Source: Whitmania pigra
Taxonomy: Eukaryota; Annelida; Clitellata; Hirudinida; Haemopidae
Direction of reading: 5' to 3'
Assembly: GCA_021613335.1 (NCBI GenBank)
Contig: JAJTWR010000350.1
Location: 1,056,501 to 1,120,500 of the forward strand
Length of the DNA stretch: 64,000 bases
The notes under the pieces were generated by a model, which was given only the letters and a program-made list of their open reading frames with translations, did no database searches and was not told the DNA's origin. Below, piece by piece: positions 56,001 to 64,000 of this stretch; positions within the stretch are counted from its first letter, which is position 1; the number at the start of each line of letters is the position of its first letter. A program made the position numbers and the translations under genes.

Positions 56001-59000
56001 CCCAACCTGCCCAACAGATCCTGCAGACCTCACAACGTAACCAAGAGGAGATGAGAAGTTCTGATGAACTTTCACCTCATCGGAGGACAACTGAAGAACT
56101 CCGTGCGGGAAGTCGTGGGATTTTATTTCCACCCGAACGAGGCACTCCATGGATGCACCGAGTCGAGGTGAGTTTTCCACTGGAAACCATTTTTAAAATA
56201 CGTGAAACATTTTATAGCCTTGCAAATGGATGACTGGAATATTGTAATAACATCACTAATATAAAAAATGTAATTCCAAAAATTTTAAACACTGGACCGA
56301 AAATTTAACAATTTATTATATATTAATTACATATGTTATTTATTTACTTATTAGTAAATAATTTATTCAAAAACAATAAATTTCTTTTCACAAAAAACAA
56401 AAACTAAAGTATGCAAAAATTAATTTTCATTGCTAAGATGGATTTATAAAAATCCACACCAGGATCACTCTGTTCAGGCACAACAAGTGAAACTGCAGCA
56501 AGTCTTGCAAAGACAGAAGTATCGAGAGAAGGCAAATAAGTTTTCCTGATGGTGACGTTGAAATAACCAATCCGTTGACCTCTCGCGAAGAGAAGATCAC
56601 CTGAAGATGATCTGAAATCATCTTTTGTTGCCCTCAAAACATTTAAAGGAAGATATAAGTAAAGCTCCTCAGGGGTTAAAGTTGAGTGTGCGACCTTGAC
56701 AGTGCCATAAGATCCCGATATTCGCTCGACAGTCACCGAAACATCTATTAGTGGGTAATTCAATGAATTAAATGGGAATTAAATGGAATGCATGAATAAT
56801 GTGTGGAGGATGTCGTTTTAATATTTTATAAGTTAATCATTTGATTTACTTGCATTTGAAAAATTTATGGCCATTTAATCAATGTTCTTAAAAAATGCAA
56901 TTGAGCCATTCGATGCATATTAGAATAATATTATCTAAATTCTGTTTGGGTTTGTGAATATTCTGCAACAAGTAAATACTAAATAAAAAAAAATATTATT
57001 ACACGTCTCTTATTACAGGTAAACAGAATCCACGCCGTCTTGAGACTCACTTTGATCTGAACTTTCAACTTGCATGAACCTGCTTGGGGCAGCAATAATG
57101 AATTTTCCATAAGGATCATTACTTGGCATCAGCACCAATGAGGCATTTGATTTGGAGTAGTCAATGATGCCCTAAAACATTAGTTTAATAGGGTGATGTT
57201 TGACCAACATACATAAAAATCATAAGAATAATAATCAGTAATGTTTAAAATGAAATAACTAACCAGTGAATATTGATTATATTATTTGATATCTTAGTTA
57301 TTAAATGGCTAATACATAGCTGCTACATTCTCGCAATAAATGCAACGATGTTCACAAAATCGATACGTGCAGCACAAACCTGGGAAGCATTCAAAAGCTC
57401 GACAAAACAAAAGGATTTCAAGCTTGGTTGTCCATTATTTGTGATTTTAAAAATCAACTGATTTGATGTTTGATTCGATGAGAAATCTAAAAATCCAAGT
57501 GAACTAGTATTTAATTCTCCCGATGGACAAAACATGCTCCATTGCAAAGTAACAAATCCAAGAGACCCTGTGTATCTCCTAACCTGAAATAAATTCCAGG
57601 TTACCATCTTATCACAGCCATCACATTTTAGTAGTAAAAATTGTTTGCCATTACTAATACTTTTAAGTTAATTATAAAGGCCATCAAGATTGTTTATATT
57701 TAAAATATAATATATTATATAGTATTATATAAGTACTTATTTCATTGATAATTGAAAATTTTATTGTTTTGCATGTTAAAAAGACCAACCACAAATTGAG
57801 CTGAAATTGTATCATTGATCTGGACGCTGTCTTTTGAGACATGCACCTCCAACGAATTTGCATCGAATCCAAAAATGCCGAATGCCTTTTGAGAAGCCGA
57901 TATGATGATCGTCACTTCTGGTCCACAGCCAGAACCAATCGAGGGCTGAGAATTGTTGAGGAGGATTTTAAATTCTCGATCACTTTTAATGCTTTTAGGT
58001 TGACAAATGGAGATGTCGATTGCCATTGAGAGCTGTCCGGAATCAAACATCAGCAACCCTGCGCTGGACTTAAATACATTTTAACAGTAAACATTTTAAT
58101 GATTTTTCAAATGACAAAATGTAAACAGCCCGTAATGTTATGCTAACACCAAAATCATAATCTGGACTCGTTTCTCTGGATTTGGCCGTCCCTTCGAGAG
58201 TTTTCCATTCCACTGTGGCTCCACCCACCAAACCCTGGTGTCTGATGACATACATTCTCAGAACATTCATGTTTTCATTAATCCTCACAGTAAGTGGTAA
58301 CAATACAGCTCTCAAAAAAGTTTCATTGGCACTCAATTTCTCTTGAGATTGAGAAAACTCAAAGAATCCAAAAGGAAAATTTCTTTCCTGAAGTGGAATG
58401 GAGCAGCTGGAGGCTGAGGGATTAATTGAAGCTCCACTTGTACTTGTGGAGCCAAAAAGGCCATCGGAGGAAGCAACTGAGACCAAAACAACTTGAAATT
58501 GTTGCTTTAATTTCGGAATCCAATCGTCAGTCAAATAGAGGCTGATGTTCTATGAACGATTGATACTTTCAGATTAAAATCTTCAAGCGACTCAAAAAAT
58601 TATAAATAAAAACTGAAAAATAGGAAATAAAACAGAATACATCTTATTTTAATAAATTTATCTTCAAATCTAATTAAAACTCAAGTGCATTGACCTTTTG
58701 AATTACTCCTGGTTCAAAGGTTATAGATCCAACAGTATCCAAGAAATTATAACCAGCAGAATTGTATCCATTAACAACATCAACATTTTCAACCTTCCAG
58801 ATGACAGCAACACTGTCAAATGTGCCTTTCTGTCTCATCACAGGACATGTTATAGATGAAGGACCGAGGTTTTGCAAGGAATTGATACAAGAATTGTCCA
58901 AACCAAACAATCCATTTGCATTATCACTCTTCAGAACTGAAAATGCAAATTAAAATCTTAATGCTTCTAACAATTCTTTTAATACAAGATGTTGAGATCT

Positions 59001-62000
59001 TTCAAAAATAAAGCTCCTAAATAATTTTACAAATAAGTAAAAAAATACTTGTAAGAATCGCAACATCTTCAACTGTAGAAACACCAGATGGTCCTGAGCA
59101 ATCGAGCAGTTTGACTGTAAAAACTTTGTTTGGTTCAGGAATGGAATTGTCGATTGATCTTAAATCTATTGTGGCTTCAGACTGATTGCTGGTGTTGAAG
59201 ATTAAATAACCAGATACCAGTTCAACATCTTTTCTCGAAGGTAATACGTACAGTTCCTGCATCAACCTGGTAAAAAATATTTATTTAAATACTAAAAGAT
59301 TTTATATTAAAAAATAGTAATAGGAAGCTTCTGATTAATCAATCATTATATTACATATACATTATGTTACATCAACAATGTAACTAAAAAATAATAGGTT
59401 AGGTTTGGTTTAGTTTATTTGGTAAACCTTATATTCCTTCCAACTCTGAAGCAAATGCCAACGAGGATTCAATGAAGCAGAAACCTCATATTACAGTAAT
59501 ACTCACAAATCATTCAATCTTTGGCCATAAATTCTGAGGTCCTGCAGCGAGCCAAAGAAATTATTCTGGTTTGAAGACATTCCTCCAACAAGATAATCAC
59601 CAGCAATAGAGGTAACTTTCATGTTCGATAATGCACTGAGGAATTTAATTTAGGGCTATTTAAATTTCTAATCCATCAGAAATAGTTTATAAATGTTTGA
59701 GAAATACTTCTTTGAATGCAATTATTTCTACCTTTGATTAATAAATGTGTTGTCAAAAAACACGACAATAGAACTGTTGAAAATCTGCACGACAAGAAAG
59801 TGCCAAATGCCATCTGAAATGCTGTTCCCATGGAGATTGACCACATATTGTGAAGATTGCTTCGGAAGTGCAGGTTGTTTCAGTCAAATAATAATAAATA
59901 AATTTGAATACATTTTATTAATAGAAAATTTATTTTACAACTTCAATAAGCCTTCAAAGCCTGCAAACTTTAAAATACAAACTAATTCTAGATAATTTTG
60001 CCATTATCATTCTTAATTAACTAAACCAAAGTCACCTTTGCATTTGTTGAATAATAAAACAACAAATCACTTCTGAAGCGATCATATGACCTCAGGCATA
60101 TGGCATACTCCAGAAATGTATTCAAAACTTTGCTTAATATGCAACCAGACATGAGATCATTGTTTGTGAATGATTTCATCCACACAACAACTGAAAAAGC
60201 ATCCAAGGAAATATTTCTATCCACATTCACAAAAACATAGCAGCCTGGAAAAATTATATATGTCATAAAGCAATTGAAATTATTATCATTAAAACTAAGG
60301 AAATCACTTGATCGAAGTTAAAAATGAATCCAATAAATTTATTTACATATGTCAGCTGGTACTAGTAATTTTTTTTTCTAAATTGCACAACCTGTTTATT
60401 TAAAGCCTTTAGAGCAGTTAAAGAATTTTAATATAAAAACTGTAGCTTGTCCAACTTAGTAAAGAGTGTTAGCAAGAGTTGAAGCAATAAACTCAATGAA
60501 CTCAATGCATGTCCTACATACCGTCACAACCACTGAATCGAATGACATTTGTGCCAGTACCATTTCTTGCCTCAGATGAAGTCACCTGAATCCCTTTTGA
60601 TTCATCATGACTCACCCTCATTGATCTGGTTGCCAATAGCAACATATCAACAACAACCGGAAAGGTTAGTGCACTTGTTATTTGATATGAGTATACCTCC
60701 CAACTAGTCTGCATTTAAGAGAAAATCCTTCTAGAAATTATTACAAGTGATATTAATAGAATTTTTAGAATAAAAAATGAATGCATTACAAAGGAATAAA
60801 GTTTGTCAATCATAAATATCATAAAATAAAGATTTGTAACAATAAGAATAAGCTCCCAATAGAAACTGTTTTGTCATCATTTTCATTATGCAGGAATTAT
60901 GAGTAATACAGTAAAGTAGTGATATTATTACAGCTAAAAATTAGAAGTTCAACTCACAAACTCTTCAAGATGAGGATCCTAAAGTAATATAAAACCAAAT
61001 AAATTCAAAACATCCAATAAAAATAAGGAAACTTCTGCTATCAAAATCATACACTTGTTCATATAAGTGACAAGCATTTCCTTGCAATCGGGTAATGAGC
61101 ATTCTTTACTGCTTTATCATCCATATTATATCAAGTCAAATGAAAATAATTATCTAATTGAAATAATCTAATTAACAAATCGGTCTCCTTTTTAATGCAA
61201 TAACACATGACCCTGACTTTAGTCGTTACTTAAATTACATTTAAGTGCTGCCTTTGTTTATACGCTGGTCGATGCTTTTGTTTTTGCAATTGTTTTAGAG
61301 GCCCAACCGGGCCCATCAATTGTGTCTAAATAAAGATAATAAAAATCTAATAACCCTTTTGTAATCCAAGGCTCCTTTGGACCTCAAAACAACAAGTTTT
61401 GCATTGTTAGAAACATTGGAAACATTGTTCTTGTTGATGTCCTCAGCAACGGATACTTGCTGTGATTTTGGCTCCAAGTAAATCTTGCCAAATGGAAAAT
61501 TACTAGGAGCAATAATTAAGAATATCTCAAGATCTCCATCACTGAGTATAGCTGGATCATAACTTGGGCCACCTGAATCACATTATCAATCAGAAAGGTA
61601 CTTGCAGCACATTTAAGTAAAGGCAAATGCAGCAGTCAAAATGGTTCGGTTCAGCAGTTTTATAATAATTGTTTAATTTTTTTTTTTAAATATTAATCTG
61701 GAACTGAAATATATACACAAAATCTAAAAAGTTAGAAGTTGACCTGAATAATTATGTTAAAATAATTGTCATCACAATATAAATCTCAATTACCTAGCAC
61801 TCCTGCAAGGTCAATGCTGTAGCAAACGTAGAACTCGGGAACATCGTCCGCAAGAATGTTCAGAATGAGATCAGCCAAAGATTGCCGGTCAAGAAAGTCA
61901 ACATGACCGGAAGAATTAGAAAAATGATTGGTGCCGTTTTTTGCAAGGTACAAGTTACAATCTCTCCTGTTGATCTCGTAGAAAACAGTAGCCTTGCCAA

Positions 62001-64000
62001 AAGAACCTTTTTCTCTCATAATCCTAAAATGGGAATTACATCACATATTAGTCTCTTTAGGATAAAATATTTATTTATGACACATCACAAATCTAAGTTC
62101 TAATTACGAAACCATTTTAGAAAATAAAAATAAAAGACTGAACATCTAAATATTATTTAAAATATGAAATTAACTAGTTGTTAGTATTCAAGGATCTTGA
62201 AATATTAGTTTAAATAGTAGAATAAATTCGTTCAACTAACTGAAAGGTGACCTCGGATCCTTTTTGTGCGGTTTTATTGAAAGAAGGAACAAATCTGAAT
62301 ATACCGCTCGAGTGGTGCTTTGCTTTGACAACAACCGTCAGATTGTTGGTGGGCACAATAGCGCCTACACGTGGTTAAAAAATAAAAAAAATCTAATGAA
62401 CATTATTTGTATCATCAAGTACCACCTATTAATTAACTTATGCTGCAGGTGTATTTAATATAGCATGACTTGCAGAAGCAAAGTTTTGCAAACAACAGGT
62501 AGGAATATAAAATATTGAACCCAATAATAAAAACAGTTCCAAGGGCTAAATGATAAAACTTTAAAACTCAAATGAAACAAATTATGACCATATAACCAAT
62601 AATTAATTAATATTAATAATTATTCTTATTCTTAATTTCTAAAAGGAAATTAACCTTCCACATCGTAGAACACCACGTAGAAGATTCTATCTGGTCGAGG
62701 ATACGGATCATCGAGTAGTGAGATATTAAGATGTTGCATTGAAACGCCAACGCCAAACCCGAGCGTCTCGTTGCGAAAGGCAACAAAGTCACGACCGTCG
62801 ATTGCCGTCAGCGACCGAGTCCTGCATTTCACCAAAGATTTGTTCGCCAAAGGTCCTTCCCTAACTATTGTGACTTGGTAGGAACCAGGAGTAAAAAGGC
62901 TAACAATGGACTCTTCAAATATAAACGTGCCAAAGTTTATTAATAATAAATCTTCCAATGGAATATATTAAGGTTTTTTATAATAATTGTAGTAAATTTT
63001 CCTTATTGAACATTTTGTATTTATAATTGTAAAATTAAAATTTCCTAAGAGTTAAGCACACATTTGCATAATTCATAACAAAACTATCAAAATGTTAGTC
63101 AAAGCCATAACTTTTCAGTCTGGTCAAAGGTAAAGATAAAAATGTAATAACATTACCATGAATTATGTTCAAAGCTTTTTATGGATCTAATAGATAAGTA
63201 TATTTCAAGAATAATAAAAAAAGTTACCATTAAAATGCACAGAATAATCAAGTCCCACAACATTCAAGAAGGCTCTGACATTTTCCCCAAGTATGGATCC
63301 ATTTGTAGAATTTATTAAATAAATTGCAAAGGTTCTGCTGAATCTAGGCATCTGTAAATGTACATTCATATTCATTATAATTATTGCATCAAAGTCATAA
63401 ACTTATTGCTGTGGTAAATAATAAAAATATTTGCAATAAAATCAATAAAACTCAAACAATACAGGAAAATATAAATGTAATGTAAACAACTTTCATGCAA
63501 TACACATCTAAATATAATAATGATGGTATTTAACAATTACGTTAGAGGCAGTGAAGGTTATTCCTATGAATGAATCTATTTGATGTTCTTCAAATGTGAT
63601 AATGCCTTGATCCAAATGGAAATCTATCTTTTCATCAGCATTTATCTTTACCAACACCCATTCCACAGCAGCCCTGCTAAATCCACCTTTAAATCTTCTT
63701 ACAAGGAAGTTGGCTCCATAATGTGACTGGTTGTTTTGAAGTGCTAAAATTTTACAACAAAAAATAAAGCCTTTAACTACCCAATGTACCTAATAATAGC
63801 CAAAGTTAATATCAATAAAGTAATCAATGTACAGATGTCTCAATTAAAAATACTTAAACCACTTTGTAAATATTCTATTTATCTCTTTTCAATGCCATTT
63901 AACAATATACGATTTACAAAAAATCACAAACTTATTGCTTCAGTCAGGTTAATGGCTGGAAATTCCACTATCCCAAAAGGATAGCTGTGAGGAAGGACAG
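28762..64000 (-). CDS. ADGRV1: Adhesion G protein-coupled receptor V1 (VLGR1), N-terminus outside window
   Basis: Giant cell-surface receptor. In vertebrates it forms ankle links between hair-cell stereocilia and periciliary links in photoreceptors, and is lost in Usher syndrome type 2C (family knowledge). Ninety exons were traced on the minus strand and all 89 junctions agree in phase. They give about 5,468 residues; vertebrate ADGRV1 has about 6,300, so roughly 800-900 N-terminal residues are missing. Domain order here: Calx-beta repeats, LamG, more Calx-beta, an EAR/EPTP repeat block, more Calx-beta, a GAIN/GPS-like stalk, seven transmembrane helices, a cytoplasmic tail. This is the vertebrate order. 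No frameshift or stop interrupts it. Exon lists are given in the domain entries. The 5' boundary is open at base 64000. Confidence 0.95.
29112..30977 (-). CDS. ADGRV1: ADGRV1 seven-transmembrane region
   Basis: Exons: 30873-30977 (helix 2, ending LLLQMILSLLLLQ), 30663-30791 (helix 3, VMSIVVHLFYVSQFVWIIL), 30375-30456 and 30139-30253 (helix 4 region, GLSALLVGAFHLGSFLIY), 29845-30002 (helix 5, LYAALVGVFFIQLITAIAF), 29489-29631 (helix 6, FILVVILWLLAIATCFFGG, then start of helix 7), 29112-29417 (end of helix 7, GIYIFIVYGLLRCC, then basic tail). The layout is class B2 (adhesion) GPCR-like, and QGIYIFI-type sequence at helix 7 is family-typical. Helices are split by introns at several points. Confidence 0.92.
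31251..34158 (-). CDS. ADGRV1: ADGRV1 GAIN-like stalk, GPS region and first helix
   Basis: Exons: 34055-34158, 33684-33791, 32910-33065, 32569-32664, 32174-32237, 31577-31677, 31251-31446. The stretch links the last Calx-beta module to the membrane. The GPS exon shows the cysteine pattern (CVFCGMEVSKCP, then FDVC, then VDCFCSAPGGAFGVV) and leads into helix 1 (LLYPIWFHASCLFVV). The usual tryptophans and the His-Leu-Ser/Thr cleavage triad are absent: C-x-C is followed by SAPGGAFG. Autoproteolysis is therefore doubtful. The reading frame is fixed by matching phases on both sides. Confidence 0.85.
34229..34349. repeat. AT-rich minisatellite (about 18-bp unit)
   Basis: Repeated TATTACAATAATATAATG-like units in the ADGRV1 intron between exons 34579-34780 and 34055-34158. 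Confidence 0.8.
34579..46385 (-). CDS. ADGRV1: ADGRV1 C-terminal Calx-beta block
   Basis: Exons: 46181-46385, 45911-46069, 45557-45719, 45282-45459, 44965-45094, 44635-44820, 44096-44350, 43667-43792, 43226-43390, 42660-43049, 42216-42392, 41845-42080, 41597-41724, 40948-41190, 40491-40669, 40031-40300, 39820-39957, 39348-39568, 38954-39113, 38573-38738, 38360-38475, 37952-38131, 37634-37819, 37347-37502, 36926-37004, 36681-36833, 36354-36544, 35919-36062, 35646-35807, 35346-35471, 34955-35109, 34579-34780. Typical module sequence: FLRPN, RGPGTYRDVRLYYTAIG, GDDFYPDEGWVWVKDG, QRYGSFGSVQVDW. Most exon borders are phase 0, fitting growth by exon duplication. The donor at 35345 and acceptor at 35110 were chosen by phase among several weak sites. 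Confidence 0.9.
46654..48705 (-). CDS. ADGRV1: ADGRV1 EAR/EPTP repeat block
   Basis: Exons: 48577-48705, 48198-48344, 47720-48021, 47073-47365, 46654-46924. The repeats read like a beta-propeller: SSYVLTFGSNCGQISVYRW, LEVDFLVAVNHGN ISNKVYLF, VSKVYIWNVDVSQFATL, NKSVTIYIWQRESSQF and FPELLMVTSNN STIFQLQ. Epilepsy-associated (EAR/EPTP) repeats are shared with LGI proteins and sit at this place in vertebrate ADGRV1. The intron 47366-47719 carries a SINE. Confidence 0.9.
47427..47550 (+). mobile_element. tRNA-derived SINE in an ADGRV1 intron
   Basis: A tRNA-like head with a perfect 7-bp acceptor stem (ATGCAGG 47427-47433 with CCTGCAT 47505-47511), an A-box-like TAGTCAAATGGGTTAAGTG and B-box GTGTTCGAAACCC. 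The body ends GGAAGGAGCGCTATATAAATG, a tail seen widely in metazoan SINE/LINE pairs. It lies antisense to ADGRV1 between exons 47720-48021 and 47073-47365. No clear target-site duplication was seen, so it is older than the copy at 17311. Confidence 0.75.
48795..59266 (-). CDS. ADGRV1: ADGRV1 central Calx-beta block
   Basis: Exons: 59049-59266, 58695-58936, 58148-58549, 57790-58068, 57380-57583, 57051-57171, 56460-56744, 56007-56179, 55510-55771, 55151-55279, 54763-54875, 54209-54384, 53873-54059, 53108-53732, 52884-53009, 52567-52755, 52153-52313, 51805-51904, 51474-51653, 51030-51281, 50709-50782, 50394-50615, 50116-50257, 49573-49820, 49042-49232, 48795-48951. Repeats show pairs such as NDPYGKFIIAAPSRF and SGSYGTVKVAHSTL, or NNPHGVFSIS and RKFGLIG. 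These are the beta-sandwich strands that start and centre each Calx-beta module. Several modules cross exon borders. Exon 53108-53732 is unusually long and cysteine-rich (see its own entry). Confidence 0.92.
53108..53732 (-). CDS. ADGRV1: ADGRV1 long exon with PAN/Apple-like cysteine cluster
   Basis: At 625 nt this is the longest ADGRV1 exon here. It begins ACARLCLYESSCLAFDY and continues to HDCSLSKNG, a C-x3-C-x5-C then C-x-L pattern like a PAN/Apple module. Further cysteines (CQNTIFQMAC, FCLPGG) follow before it returns to Calx-beta sequence (NDPRGLFTIYHWNGG). The other Calx-beta exons are cysteine-poor, so this is a distinct insertion in the repeat array. Whether vertebrate ADGRV1 has the same insert could not be checked. 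Confidence 0.6.
59507..60978 (-). CDS. ADGRV1: ADGRV1 LamG (concanavalin-like) domain
   Basis: Exons: 60958-60978 (a 21-nt microexon, DPHLEEF, phase 0 both ends), 60522-60708, 60036-60244, 59732-59859, 59507-59635. Readable signatures: FSGCDG/CYVFVNVDRNISLDAFS VVVWMKS, then DGIWHFLVVQIFNSS, then FFGSLQDLRIYGQRLNDL, the usual end of a laminin-G/pentraxin fold. Vertebrate ADGRV1 has one LamG domain at the matching place between Calx-beta blocks. Confidence 0.9.
61355..64000 (-). CDS. ADGRV1: ADGRV1 N-terminal Calx-beta block
   Basis: Exons: 63932-64000 (runs off the window), 63541-63743, 63228-63351, 62655-62951, 62241-62364, 61794-62023, 61355-61572. Calx-beta hallmarks repeat: a start such as YPFGIVEF or NFPFGKIYLEP, then VRRFKGGFSRAAVEW or IMREKGSFGKATVFYEI, then DFVAFRNETLGF and an ISLLDDPYPRPDRIFYV closing strand. 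Calx-beta modules bind calcium through acidic loops; here many acidic positions are kept. Confidence 0.92.

Noticed and set aside
55994..56233. Plus-strand ORF in ADGRV1
   Set aside because: Antisense to exon 56007-56179, which fits the phase and Calx-beta pattern.

Overview
This is a 64 kb piece of an AT-rich invertebrate animal genome, not a prokaryotic one. Long spliced genes with GT-AG introns, tRNA-derived SINEs, non-LTR and LTR retrotransposon remnants and TTA/ATT microsatellites all show this. The species cannot be named from the sequence; the style fits a lophotrochozoan or another non-vertebrate metazoan, which is inference.

Layout. (1) 1-17038, minus strand: a class V unconventional myosin (MYO5) with 35 firm exons plus a candidate 15-nt microexon. 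It holds motor, six IQ motifs, coiled coil and most of the globular cargo-binding tail; the last coding part lies beyond base 1. Two non-LTR retrotransposon fragments sit in its introns. (2) 17039-17477: a short head-to-head intergenic region carrying a SINE with a perfect 14-bp target-site duplication. (3) 17478-18191, plus strand: a compact four-exon gene model (158 aa) of unknown function, followed by AATAAA. (4) 18757-24617: a nearly homogeneous tandem array of about 593 bp, ending in three copies on a 205-bp period. Its last copy stays in frame into a PHD-finger exon. A 190-bp repeat family follows (24743-25466). (5) 25883-27697: an internally deleted Ty3/Gypsy-type LTR element with gag and protease but almost no polymerase. 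(6) 27898-28005: an orphan exon of an unidentified gene. (7) 28762-64000, minus strand: the giant adhesion GPCR ADGRV1 (VLGR1/GPR98), traced through 90 exons that all join in frame. It encodes about 5,470 residues here; the N-terminus lies beyond base 64000.

The exon models were made by reading minus-strand frames, choosing GT-AG sites and requiring the codon phase to match at each junction. Two ADGRV1 junctions (exons near 35346-35471 and 34955-35109) are less certain than the rest.

MYO5 and ADGRV1 are both linked to sensory hair cells or neurons in vertebrates, but nothing in the sequence ties them functionally here; their adjacency may be chance.
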